Assembly (NCBI RefSeq): GCF_050279675.1
Contig: NZ_JBNNUK010000001.1
Coordinates: 62,001 to 126,000, forward strand
Length of the DNA: 64,000 bases
DNA from: Viridibacillus sp050279675
GTDB lineage: Bacteria; Bacillota; Bacilli; Bacillales_A; Planococcaceae
Reading direction: 5' to 3'
Shown here piece after piece: positions 1 through 7,705 of this stretch. How positions within the stretch are numbered: the first letter of the stretch is position 1; every line of letters begins with the position of its first letter. The position numbers were made by a program, and so were the translations under genes. The notes beneath the pieces were generated by a model, which was not told where the DNA came from, searched no databases, and saw only the letters and a program-made list of their open reading frames with translations.

Positions 1-194
1 CTTTGTACAGGAAGCTTGCTGAAAACTTGCCACCTCTTATGAAAACACCAAGTTTTATTGGCGTAGAGATTGGTTATAAACAAGGGGAGGCAGTAGCGAA
101 ATTTTTCAAAGAAAAATTTCCTCAAGCCAAAGTAGAAGTAGTAAAAGATATTAATCAAAAAGATAGAATGATTTTTTGCGAGATTAGTGAATAA
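1..194 (+). CDS. prmC: PrmC, release factor glutamine methyltransferase (3' end only)
   Basis: Only the last 60 or so residues lie in the window; the gene begins upstream. PrmC (HemK) methylates the glutamine of the GGQ motif of peptide-chain release factors using S-adenosylmethionine. The visible tail has the family pattern: a hydrophobic strand (FIGVEIGYKQGE), a variable helix, then VVKDINQKDRMIFCEI, matching the usual D-x-x-x-x-x-R-hydrophobic ending. The catalytic NPPY motif is not in the window. In B. subtilis and relatives prmC sits just upstream of spoIIR and ywlC, as here, which supports the call. Confidence 0.8.
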   Translation, partial: LYRKLAENLPPLMKTPSFIGVEIGYKQGEAVAKFFKEKFPQAKVEVVKDINQKDRMIFCEISE

Positions 195-204
195 AACATC
201 TGAA

Positions 205-231
205 CCCTGTCTATCCTTGTGACAGGGAGGG
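205..231 (+). promoter_or_regulatory. hairpin overlapping the spoIIR ribosome binding site
   Basis: CCCTGTC (205-211) can pair perfectly with GACAGGG (221-227) around a 9-base loop. The 3' arm runs into the Shine-Dalgarno stretch GGGAGGG in front of the ATG at 238, so the folded form would partly hide it. There is no T tract, so it does not look like a terminator. Effect on spoIIR translation is inference. Confidence 0.45.
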
Positions 232-237
232 ATTAAG

Positions 238-834
238 ATGATACCAGATTACAAGAATATTGAAATGCCAAAACAAGAAGCCAAAACAAAAATGATGCCA
301 GTGCTACAATTTATTGCAGCTCTGCTTTTTATACAAACACTTTTATTTTTACTACCACAGTGGTTTTCGCAGGATGCTTCACCAATTGCAGATGCTGATC
401 AAATGCGATTCCGTATTGTTGCAAATAGCAACTCAACACAAGATCAGCTTATAAAATACGATATGTTAAAAGAAATAGAACCTATTATTAAAAAGCTAGC
501 TGTCCAAACAAATGGAACGAGACTGGAACAGAATCTAGCAGTTGTGGAGCAAGAAATTCAAAATAAATTATCCGTAAAATTCAGTCAGCAATCGATACAG
601 GTTTCTAGAAAACAAGAATTATTCCCGGCTAAACGTTATGAAGGATTTTTATATCCACAAAACTATTATGATGCACTTGTCGTGACAATTGGTAGTGGTA
701 AGGGGGATAATTGGTGGTGCGCGTTATTCCCGAAAGTATGCTATCGCGAAGAAGAACCAAAAAAACCAGAAGAAACAAAAGAGGAAACACAGAAGTTTTT
801 CATATGGGAATGGTTAAAAGATATATTCTCATAA
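238..834 (+). CDS. spoIIR: SpoIIR, stage II sporulation protein R
   Basis: SpoIIR is made in the forespore and is secreted into the intermembrane space, where it triggers SpoIIGA to process pro-sigma-E in the mother cell. The 198-residue product has an N-terminal hydrophobic anchor or signal segment (about residues 20-41), then the family signatures RFRIVANSNSTQDQLIKYDM near residue 58 and YPQNYYDAL followed by GDNWWCALFPKVCY near residues 155-170. The C-terminal tail is lysine/glutamate rich and ends in an aromatic stretch. Start ATG 238 follows GGGAGGG. In B. subtilis it is transcribed by sigma-F; I could not pick out a convincing sigma-F promoter in the 43-base gap. Confidence 0.93.
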   Translation: MIPDYKNIEMPKQEAKTKMMPVLQFIAALLFIQTLLFLLPQWFSQDASPIADADQMRFRIVANSNSTQDQLIKYDMLKEIEPIIKKLAVQTNGTRLEQNLAVVEQEIQNKLSVKFSQQSIQVSRKQELFPAKRYEGFLYPQNYYDALVVTIGSGKGDNWWCALFPKVCYREEEPKKPEETKEETQKFFIWEWLKDIFS

Positions 835-838
835 TAGG

Positions 839-1008
839 TTATGCACAATATTTGTAAAATTGTCCACAATATACACGAAGTTATCAACAAATTGTGTATA
901 ACTTTCTGAAAACTCTTGATTGAAGGGAGATACAGAGATGGAAACTAAACGTCTAAATGTGGACATAAATGTGGATAATGGAAAAAGTTATGCACAAGCT
1001 GTGGATTT
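839..1008. promoter_or_regulatory. cluster of DnaA-box-like sites between spoIIR and ywlC
   Basis: Eight 9-mers close to the DnaA box TTATNCACA lie within 170 bases on both strands: TTATGCACA 839-847, TTGTCCACA 860-868, TTATCAACA 881-889, TGTGTATAA 893-901 (reverse), TGTGGACAT 958-966 (reverse, two mismatches), TGTGGATAA 970-978 (reverse, perfect TTATCCACA), TTATGCACA 988-996 and TGTGGATTT 1000-1008 (reverse, two mismatches). Four match TTATNCACA exactly. Half sit inside the first codons of ywlC. DnaA-binding clusters outside oriC are known in B. subtilis and, as I recall, one lies at ywlC. Likely role: titration of DnaA or control of ywlC. Confidence 0.7.
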
Positions 1009-1984
1009 GTTAAATAATGGAGAGGTAGTCGCTTTTCCTACTGAAACAGTATATGGTTTAGGTGCAGTTGCTACGGATGAAGCGGCAGTAAAGAAAATAT
1101 TTGCAGCAAAAGGTCGCCCTTCCGATAATCCACTTATCGTTCATATTGGCACTTTCGAGGAACTAGAAAATTATGTCGACCATATTTCGCAAAAAGCAAA
1201 ACTTTGTATGGAAGCGTTTTGGCCAGGTCCTTTAACAATAATTTTCAAGGCGAAACCAAATGTACTTGCTACTAGTGTTACAGCTAATTTGGATACAGTG
1301 GGGATTCGTATGCCTGATCATCCAGTTGCATTACAATTACTCCGACAATTAGAGAAGCCTGTAGCTGCTCCAAGTGCGAATAGGAGTGGTAAGCCAAGTC
1401 CGACAGAAGGTATCCATGTTGAAGAAGATTTAAATGGAAGTATCCCTTTGATTTTGGATGGTGGCACTACAGGAATTGGTGTTGAGTCAACTGTGCTAGA
1501 TCTAACATTGGACACGCCTGTTATCTTACGTCCAGGTGGTGTCACAAAAGAAATGTTAGAAGCTGTTATTGGTCCAGTTGCTCAACCGTCACATACAGAA
1601 CAAAATAGTGGTGTGGCCCCAAAAGCACCAGGTATGAAGTATACTCATTATGCTCCAAATGCTCCCGTCTATTTGATAGAGAAAGAAGAAAAAACAATTA
1701 CTGTGGCTCTTGAGACTCTACATCAAAAAGGACTTAAAGTGGCGTTACTAGCCCCAGAAAATTTAAGCCACATAGCAGCTGATTGGTTTTTTACATTTGG
1801 TCAAAAGGATACAAATGAAGAGATGGCAGTTAATCTATACCATGCTTTACGCTCGTGCGATGCAACAACAGCGGATCTTGTTCTTGCTACAACTACATCA
1901 GAAGAAGGTGTCGGTGCAGCAATTATGAATCGCCTCGAGAAGTCAGCAGGAGGTAAATGGTATTCAGCAGATATTGACTTTTAA
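938..1984 (+). CDS. ywlC: YwlC/Sua5, L-threonylcarbamoyladenylate synthase
   Basis: This enzyme makes threonylcarbamoyl-AMP from threonine, bicarbonate and ATP, the first step of t6A formation at position 37 of ANN-decoding tRNAs. The N-terminal YrdC-like domain shows FPTETVYGLG near residue 35, the KGRPSDNPL motif and SANRSGKPSPT; the C-terminal Sua5 domain begins after the APGMKYTHYAP linker motif. Length, 348 residues, is normal for the Sua5 type. I chose ATG 938 over the in-frame TTG at 920 because AAGGGAG at 922-928 is the right distance from 938 and lies inside the longer version. The first codons overlap the DnaA-box cluster. Confidence 0.93.
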   Translation: METKRLNVDINVDNGKSYAQAVDLLNNGEVVAFPTETVYGLGAVATDEAAVKKIFAAKGRPSDNPLIVHIGTFEELENYVDHISQKAKLCMEAFWPGPLTIIFKAKPNVLATSVTANLDTVGIRMPDHPVALQLLRQLEKPVAAPSANRSGKPSPTEGIHVEEDLNGSIPLILDGGTTGIGVESTVLDLTLDTPVILRPGGVTKEMLEAVIGPVAQPSHTEQNSGVAPKAPGMKYTHYAPNAPVYLIEKEEKTITVALETLHQKGLKVALLAPENLSHIAADWFFTFGQKDTNEEMAVNLYHALRSCDATTADLVLATTTSEEGVGAAIMNRLEKSAGGKWYSADIDF

Positions 1985-2035
1985 CTGAGGGCGAATTTAT
2001 CTAGTAGAAGCCACTAATTAATTTCTGATACTAAG

Positions 2036-2071
2036 CTGTTCTTTCTATATAAAAGAGAGAACAGTTTTTTT
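2036..2071 (+). terminator. rho-independent terminator after ywlC
   Basis: CTGTTCTTTCT (2036-2046) pairs with AGAGAGAACAG (2054-2064) with one wobble pair and is followed by seven T residues. Confidence 0.85.
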
Positions 2072-2178
2072 GTATATAGATGAAAGAGAAAAAAGAGATA
2101 TACGTAATTTTAGTTTAGGACATAATTACACTTTAATAGTGAAGCAACACATTTGAAAACTAGCATAAAGCTGAACAT

Positions 2179-2217
2179 CCCTTGCATATCGTAAAGAGAT
2201 ATCCAAAAGCAAGGGGG
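2179..2217 (+). promoter_or_regulatory. hairpin hiding the mntP ribosome binding site
   Basis: CCCTTGC (2179-2185) pairs with GCAAGGG (2209-2215) and an inner stem ATATC (2186-2190) pairs with GATAT (2198-2202). The 3' strand contains the only Shine-Dalgarno sequence (AAGGGGG, 2211-2217) for the GTG start at 2224, so folding would block translation. Many mntP genes have a manganese-sensing yybP-ykoY riboswitch in front; I could not recognise that motif here, so the hairpin may be a simpler switch. Confidence 0.45.
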
Positions 2218-2223
2218 AACAGC

Positions 2224-2718
2224 GTGCAGGAAATAATAGCAGGCGTTATTACAGCGTTAGATGTACTCGCCCTATTTCTTATTTTACCGAAAGTGCGTTT
2301 TCGATTCGCCCTTTCCTGTTGGACAGCCGGTCTCCATGTTATATTTCCACTAATCGGTTTTTATGTAGGAGAATGGGCTGCCCAATATTTAATTACAATT
2401 GCCAAGATGCTCTCCGGTGCATTACTCAGTTTGATAGGTCTACAACTTCTGTTATCAGCTAGAGTTAAAGAGCCACCAAGTCTCTCTCCTATATTATTAG
2501 CTGTTACTGCAAGTCTTGATACCTTTTCAGTTAGCGTATCTTTTGGTATGCTTCAACTACAAAAGAGTTTATTTATTATGAGTACAGGTATAACAACTTT
2601 TATCTTTTCTTACATCGCTTTATCAATAAAAAGAAAAACACCAGTGAATTTAGGTATAATGTTACAAGTAATAGCGGGAGTTGCATTACTTTTAATGGGG
2701 GTATTATCTATATTTTAA
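2224..2718 (+). CDS. mntP: MntP-like manganese efflux pump (YwlD)
   Basis: A 164-residue, very hydrophobic protein with about six membrane segments, no signal peptide. The pattern of two similar halves, each with a conserved Asp in the membrane (ITALDVLALF near the start and TASLDTFSVSVSFG in the second half), is that of the MntP/DUF204 family, which exports Mn2+. Position between ywlC and ywlE matches ywlD of B. subtilis. The GTG at 2224 preceded by AAGGGGG is preferred over the TTG at 2182, which lies inside a 5' hairpin and has no ribosome binding site. Confidence 0.8.
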   Translation: MQEIIAGVITALDVLALFLILPKVRFRFALSCWTAGLHVIFPLIGFYVGEWAAQYLITIAKMLSGALLSLIGLQLLLSARVKEPPSLSPILLAVTASLDTFSVSVSFGMLQLQKSLFIMSTGITTFIFSYIALSIKRKTPVNLGIMLQVIAGVALLLMGVLSIF

Positions 2719-2774
2719 TAATTATATGGAACATTATTACTACTATGATATATAATGAGGAATGAGGGTGCTTA

Positions 2775-3215
2775 ATGAATATTTATTTTATATGTACTGG
2801 AAACACTTGTAGAAGTCCAATGGCAGAAGCTATTTTAAAAGCAAAGAAATTAAATGATTTGGAAGTTCGTTCGGCAGGTATTTTCGCAATGCCAGGCGGT
2901 GAAATTTCAGAGAATGCTAAAGTGGTGTTATCAGAGGCGGATATATTTACAGAACATGTTTCAAAGCAAATTGAAGCAGAGGATTTAGAATGGGCTAATC
3001 TTATTTTAACGATGACATCAGCTCATAAGGAAATGATTTTGCAGGCTTCCCCATCTATCTCTGATAAAACATTTACATTGAAGGAATACATAGCGCCATA
3101 TGGCTCTTATGATGTTTCAGATCCATTTGGAGGAGATGTCCATTTGTATCGACAAACGTTCCAGGAGTTAAATAAATTAATTGATGCACTCGAAACAAAA
3201 TTATCGGAGGGCTAA
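2775..3215 (+). CDS. ywlE: YwlE, protein-arginine phosphatase (LMW-PTP fold)
   Basis: The product removes phosphate from phospho-arginine residues put on by the McsB kinase and so counteracts marking of proteins for ClpCP. The N-terminal P-loop CTGNTCRSPM (Cys7 nucleophile, Arg13) is intact; Thr11 in this loop is the residue known to favour arginine over tyrosine phosphate in YwlE. The general-acid Asp lies in the YDVSDPFGGD motif near residue 117. Length of 146 residues fits the family. It is followed two bases later by a chemoreceptor gene, suggesting co-transcription. Confidence 0.9.
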   Translation: MNIYFICTGNTCRSPMAEAILKAKKLNDLEVRSAGIFAMPGGEISENAKVVLSEADIFTEHVSKQIEAEDLEWANLILTMTSAHKEMILQASPSISDKTFTLKEYIAPYGSYDVSDPFGGDVHLYRQTFQELNKLIDALETKLSEG

Positions 3216-3217
3216 CG

Positions 3218-4513
3218 ATGAATAAACGAAGTGTGAAGCATTCTTTTGGATTGAGAAAGCAACTCGTATTATTTGTATCAATTTTAGCAATCATAACTTA
3301 TTCAACCAGTTTAATTTTTATCGAATATATTCAACCAGAATTTTTCCCTAATATTAATCGATTAATATTTGAAATCATTACGTATGCATTAGGTATTATA
3401 TGGTCTGGTATTTTAGCGGCAGTATTTAGCTCATTTATTATTAAGCCATTGCAAAATCTAGAGGCTGCTACAAACCGTGCAGCAGAAGGCTACATAGGAG
3501 AAAATGTAGATTTACCAAGATCAAATGACGAGATAAGAGCGCTGGCAGTAGCGTTTCAGTCTATGCTCGAAAATCTCCGTAAAATGGTAGATAGTATTGA
3601 TCGGAATTTCCAATCAACTAACGAAACAGTTCTAAGTTTATCAAAGGAAACTGAAAATGCAGCTACTCAAGCAGAAGCAGTATCTCTTACAATTGCACAA
3701 ATTTCTGAAGGCGCAGAAAGCTCAGCAGTATCTATTCAGCAAACAGCAGAGGCGCTTGAAGATGTTCGAGTTATAGCTGAGGAAGTTAATGGCCGTGCAG
3801 AATTATCCTCAAAACATTCTGAGCGTATGAAGAAAGAATTAACATTTACAACGAAGAAAATTGAAGATCTTGTTTCAGGAATAAAACAAATTGTCTCTGG
3901 TAACAAAGATGCACTTGGAAATATCCATCAACTCGAAAGTAATGCAAAACAAGTTGAACGTATTATCCAATTGGTTGGAGATATTGCCGCACAAACAAAT
4001 TTATTAGCATTAAATGCGTCAATTGAAGCTGCACGTGCTGGCGAGCATGGTAAAGGCTTTGCGGTTGTTGCAGAAGAAGTACGTCAACTAGCGGACCAAA
4101 GTGCAGAAGCTGTACAAGGTATTACGGGATTAATCCAAACGATGCAATCAGATGTACATAATGTTGTAGAACAAATGACGTCTCAAGTAGCCTTTGCAGT
4201 AAAAGAAGTAGAGAGAGTGTCAGAAACAACAAATGCTGTAGAAGGAATGACGTCAATCGTTCATGAAATGGCGGATTCTGTTGTTGAGATTTCTCAATTT
4301 GTAGAACAACAATTGCATAATATTGAAACGACTGCTCATCAATCTCAAGAAGTAGCTGCAATAGCTCAACAAACATCTGCTGGTGCGCAAGAAGTTCGAA
4401 GTGTAACGGAGGAGCAGGCTAGGTCAATCGAAGAAATTGATCAACTATCGAAGCATTTGAAAATGCAGTCAGAAGAGCTGTATAAAATGATACTGCAATT
4501 TGACCGCTCCTAA
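3218..4513 (+). CDS. methyl-accepting chemotaxis protein without a large sensor domain
   Basis: A 431-residue chemoreceptor. Two membrane helices at about residues 12-35 and 44-68 are separated by only about ten residues, so there is no extracytoplasmic ligand domain. A HAMP linker follows (about 68-120), then a long coiled coil with the signalling hairpin tip (QTNLLALNASIEAARAGEHG, near residue 257) that contacts CheA and CheW. It starts two bases after ywlE, with GGAGGG overlapping the end of that gene. In B. subtilis ywlE is followed directly by rpiB, so this gene is an insertion in the operon. Input is probably membrane- or cytoplasm-derived, possibly energy state (inference). Confidence 0.9.
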   Translation: MNKRSVKHSFGLRKQLVLFVSILAIITYSTSLIFIEYIQPEFFPNINRLIFEIITYALGIIWSGILAAVFSSFIIKPLQNLEAATNRAAEGYIGENVDLPRSNDEIRALAVAFQSMLENLRKMVDSIDRNFQSTNETVLSLSKETENAATQAEAVSLTIAQISEGAESSAVSIQQTAEALEDVRVIAEEVNGRAELSSKHSERMKKELTFTTKKIEDLVSGIKQIVSGNKDALGNIHQLESNAKQVERIIQLVGDIAAQTNLLALNASIEAARAGEHGKGFAVVAEEVRQLADQSAEAVQGITGLIQTMQSDVHNVVEQMTSQVAFAVKEVERVSETTNAVEGMTSIVHEMADSVVEISQFVEQQLHNIETTAHQSQEVAAIAQQTSAGAQEVRSVTEEQARSIEEIDQLSKHLKMQSEELYKMILQFDRS

Positions 4514-4533
4514 CCATTGATTTAGACATAATG

Positions 4534-4575
4534 ACTATCACGAAAGCCTTAATGGGGCTATTGTGATAGTTTTTT
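4534..4575 (+). terminator. terminator after the chemoreceptor gene
   Basis: ACTATCAC (4534-4541) pairs with GTGATAGT (4563-4570), with an inner AGCC/GGCT pairing, followed by five T residues. Confidence 0.85.
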
Positions 4576-4890
4576 ACTATTAAAGAATGTATATTTTAGT
4601 TTAAAATAACACTTACTATCTTAAAGCTCAGTAATAGTTTGCGCGAATTTTCAGATTTTGAATATCGAAAGAAATTCCAAAAAGAAATCCATTGAAATCC
4701 GAATTTAATTCATGATAACAATGTTTTATATTCGGTAATTGATCAATAAAGTCTGTGAAAAATACTATATAAAGAATAATATTCGTGTTTATATTTAATA
4801 CTTTTATTTAATTACTGTGAAAAATATGTCTTTCTCTAGCTAGAAGTGGTAAACTATTGTTGAATAAAATTATCGAAAAGAGGGAACCCA
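4576..4890. other. AT-rich intergenic region before rpiB
   Basis: No convincing coding sequence, repeat or RNA structure. It must hold the promoter of the rpiB operon, because a terminator closes the upstream unit, but I see no clear consensus -35/-10 pair. Confidence 0.4.
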
Positions 4891-5331
4891 TTGAAAATTG
4901 CGATTTCATCAGACCATGGTGGCAACAATTTACGAAAAGAGATTATGACACTGCTAGAAGAGCTAGGCATAAACTACGACGATTTTGGACCACAATCCTC
5001 TGATTCAGTTGATTATCCTGACTATGCACTACCAGTTGCAGAAGGTGTAGCAAGTGGAAAGTATGATCGAGGTATTTTAATTTGTGGAACAGGCATAGGT
5101 ATGTCTATCGCAGCTAACAAAGTGAAAGGTATTCGATGTGCATTAGTTCATGATTTATTTAGTGCAAAAGCAACTAGATGCCATAACAATTCAAACGTGT
5201 TAGCAATGGGAGAACGTGTAATTGGCCCAGGACTTGCGCTTGAAATTGTGCGAACTTGGTTATCTACAGAGTTTGAAGGCGGACGTCACGAACGCCGCGT
5301 TGAAAAACTTGCAGAGATTGAAAACGACTAA
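4891..5331 (+). CDS. rpiB: RpiB, ribose-5-phosphate isomerase B
   Basis: Interconverts ribose 5-phosphate and ribulose 5-phosphate in the pentose phosphate pathway (YwlF in B. subtilis). The N-terminal KIAISSDHGG motif and the active-site loop ILICGTGIGMSIAANK are intact, and the length of 146 residues is normal. The start codon is TTG at 4891, fixed by the preceding AGAGGGA and by the alignment of the first residues with the family. It opens an operon with ywlG and glyA. Confidence 0.93.
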   Translation: MKIAISSDHGGNNLRKEIMTLLEELGINYDDFGPQSSDSVDYPDYALPVAEGVASGKYDRGILICGTGIGMSIAANKVKGIRCALVHDLFSAKATRCHNNSNVLAMGERVIGPGLALEIVRTWLSTEFEGGRHERRVEKLAEIEND

Positions 5332-5345
5332 GAAGGTCATAAATT

Positions 5346-5894
5346 ATGAACTTACAACAAATAACAGATCAACTACAACAGCTTCTAACTGAGGTAGAGC
5401 AACAAGCAACATTCCTTAAGGGGCAACTCTTTGTTGTTGGTTGTTCAACTTCAGAAATCAAAGGACAAAAAATCGGTACAGCTGGTGGTTTAGAAATAGC
5501 AGAAGCACTGTACGAACCATTACATGCATTTGCTGAAAATCACGGATTGTCTTTAGTATTCCAAGGTTGTGAGCATCTCAATCGTGCTTTAACTTTAGAA
5601 CGTAAAGTAGCGGAAGACTACCGACTTGAGCCGGTTTCAGTTATTCCTGCCCAAACAGCAGGGGGCTCTATGTCGACTTACGTATATAATCAGCTTACAG
5701 ATCCGGTCGTTGTGGAAGAAATACAAGCACATGCTGGTATAGATATCGGTCAAACATTAATTGGTATGCATTTAAAAAGAGTGGCAGTTCCTGTTCGTAC
5801 TTCTGTAACCCATATAGGTGAGGCAGTTGTGACAGTTGCGATAACACGCCCCAAATTAATTGGTGGCGAAAGAGCAGTATATAAAAAAGACTAG
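5346..5894 (+). CDS. ywlG: YwlG, TIGR01440/UPF0340 family protein of unknown function
   Basis: A soluble 182-residue protein with no signal peptide. It matches the conserved Firmicute family TIGR01440 (YwlG): an N-terminal helical segment, GCSTSEIKGQKIGTAGG near residue 33, FQGCEHLNRAL and the AQTAGGSMST motif near residue 102. The biochemical role is not established. It lies 14 bases after rpiB and 21 before glyA, the same order as in B. subtilis, so it is part of the same transcript. Confidence 0.88.
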   Translation: MNLQQITDQLQQLLTEVEQQATFLKGQLFVVGCSTSEIKGQKIGTAGGLEIAEALYEPLHAFAENHGLSLVFQGCEHLNRALTLERKVAEDYRLEPVSVIPAQTAGGSMSTYVYNQLTDPVVVEEIQAHAGIDIGQTLIGMHLKRVAVPVRTSVTHIGEAVVTVAITRPKLIGGERAVYKKD

Positions 5895-5915
5895 ATTACA
5901 GGGGGAATATGAATA

Positions 5916-7151
5916 ATGATCAAACTTGCAGCACTAGACACAGCGGTATTTGAAGCAATGGAAGCCGAAAAAGCACGTCAACAAGCTAATATTGAATTGA
6001 TTGCATCTGAAAATATCGTTTCTGAAGCAGTAATGGAAGCACAAGGTTCAGTACTAACAAACAAATATGCTGAAGGCTATCCAGGCAAACGTTATTACGG
6101 TGGATGTGAACATGTGGATGTTGTTGAAAACATCGCACGTGATCGCCTAAAAGAAATCTTTGGCGCAGAATATGCTAACGTTCAACCACACTCAGGTGCA
6201 CAAGCTAACATGGCTGTATACTTCACAATCCTTGAGCAAGGCGACACTGTATTAGGTATGAACTTATCTCATGGTGGTCACTTAACTCATGGTAGCCCTG
6301 TAAACTTCTCAGGTGTACAATACAATTTCGTAGAGTATGGCGTAACAGAAGATACAAATGTAATAGACTATGAAGACGTTCGTCAAAAAGCGCTTGAGCA
6401 TAAACCAAAATTAATCGTTGCAGGTGCATCTGCATACCCTCGTCAAATTGACTTTGCCAAATTCCGTGAAATTGCTGACGAAGTAGGCGCGTATTTCATG
6501 GTAGACATGGCGCACATCGCAGGTTTAGTTGCTGCTGGTGAACATCCAAACCCAGTACCATATGCTGATTTCGTAACGTCTACAACACACAAAACTTTAC
6601 GTGGACCTCGTGGGGGACTTATTCTTTGTAAAGAAGAGTTTGGTAAAAAAATCGATAAATCGATCTTCCCAGGAATCCAAGGTGGTCCATTAATGCATGT
6701 CATCGCTGGTAAAGCAGTAGCGTTCGGTGAAGCACAACAACCAGAATTCAAAGAATACATTGGACAAGTTGTGAAAAACGCAAAAGTATTCGGTGAAGCA
6801 CTTCAAGCTGAAGGTATTAAATTAGTATCAGGTGGAACAGATAACCACTTACTATTATTAGATGTTCGTTCTATGGGGTTAACTGGTAAGGTTGCAGAAG
6901 CATTACTTGACGAAGTACAAATTACTGCAAACAAAAACACAATTCCTTACGAAACTGAAAGTCCATTCGTAACTTCAGGAGTTCGTGTTGGTACAGCTGC
7001 AGTTACTTCTCGTGGTTTTAAAGAAGATGATATGAAAGAAGTTGCTTCAATCATTGCATCTGTTCTTAAAAATCCAGAAGATGAAGTGATTAAAGTAGAA
7101 GCACAAAAACGTGTTGCAGCATTAACTACTAAACATCCACTTTACGCATAA
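5916..7151 (+). CDS. glyA: GlyA, serine hydroxymethyltransferase
   Basis: A PLP enzyme that transfers the serine hydroxymethyl group to tetrahydrofolate, giving glycine and one-carbon units. The 411-residue sequence has the typical start ELIASENIVSEAV, the YPGKRYYGG motif and the PLP lysine in TSTTHKTLRGPRGG. The start ATG 5916 follows GGGGGAATATGAAT; no other in-frame start is better. A strong terminator follows, so glyA ends the rpiB-ywlG-glyA unit. Confidence 0.96.
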   Translation: MIKLAALDTAVFEAMEAEKARQQANIELIASENIVSEAVMEAQGSVLTNKYAEGYPGKRYYGGCEHVDVVENIARDRLKEIFGAEYANVQPHSGAQANMAVYFTILEQGDTVLGMNLSHGGHLTHGSPVNFSGVQYNFVEYGVTEDTNVIDYEDVRQKALEHKPKLIVAGASAYPRQIDFAKFREIADEVGAYFMVDMAHIAGLVAAGEHPNPVPYADFVTSTTHKTLRGPRGGLILCKEEFGKKIDKSIFPGIQGGPLMHVIAGKAVAFGEAQQPEFKEYIGQVVKNAKVFGEALQAEGIKLVSGGTDNHLLLLDVRSMGLTGKVAEALLDEVQITANKNTIPYETESPFVTSGVRVGTAAVTSRGFKEDDMKEVASIIASVLKNPEDEVIKVEAQKRVAALTTKHPLYA

Positions 7152-7183
7152 TTGAATAGATTAATAAACTATAATAATAGTCG

Positions 7184-7218
7184 AAGCTACTTTTGTTCAT
7201 TCAAAAGTAGCTTTTTTT
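7184..7218 (+). terminator. terminator after glyA
   Basis: AAGCTACTTTTG (7184-7195) pairs perfectly with CAAAAGTAGCTT (7202-7213), followed by a T run. Confidence 0.93.
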
Positions 7219-7521
7219 ATACTTGATTTCTAAAATAGAATACTCTTTGTTAACTATGAGAAGATTTTAATATAACTAAGGCAATTATAAGTGACCTAAA
7301 ATCATATAGTTTTGAAACATCCATGATAATTATTTGGTCAGCTTTTCATCATGCAACTATTTAAATGATTCCTCATTCGCAAAAAGTAAAATATATTGAA
7401 GCATTAGTGATAATATGTCTGTACTTAGTACCTTTGTAATTTTCTATACGATTATTTAATTAGTTTATAATTTCCTCGTTTTATCGGTCTCTGAAGATGT
7501 TGAAACATGCTCTAGAAAGTG

Positions 7522-7686
7522 ATGATAAAGCGGTTAGGTTATGTAATTGGACAAGCTTACTATTTTAATGAGCCATTAACACTAGAGCGAGCAGATGAAT
7601 TACTCGTCAAAATATTACAAATTAAAAAAACGCAATGGACTCATAGTCAAACTACGTTTTTCTGTTATAATAATCAAGATAAATAA
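7522..7686 (+). CDS. possible small protein upstream of upp
   Basis: A 54-residue frame (MIKRLGYVIGQAYYFNEP at the start, then TLERADELLVKILQIKK) ends 19 bases before upp. The amino-acid make-up (an amphipathic helix with LERADELLVKIL, Tyr and Trp residues) looks more like a real protein than random AT-rich DNA, but the ribosome binding site is weak (GAAAGTG next to the ATG). I do not recognise it. It could be a genuine small gene co-transcribed with upp or the tail of a lost gene. The preceding 300 bases (7219-7521) show nothing I can support. Confidence 0.35.
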   Translation: MIKRLGYVIGQAYYFNEPLTLERADELLVKILQIKKTQWTHSQTTFFCYNNQDK

Positions 7687-7705
7687 AAGTAGGGAGAGGA
7701 ACACA

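Noticed and set aside
7595..7705. N-terminal extension of upp from ATG 7595
   Set aside because: Not homologous to uracil phosphoribosyltransferases; TTG 7706 has a proper ribosome binding site and gives the family N-terminus.
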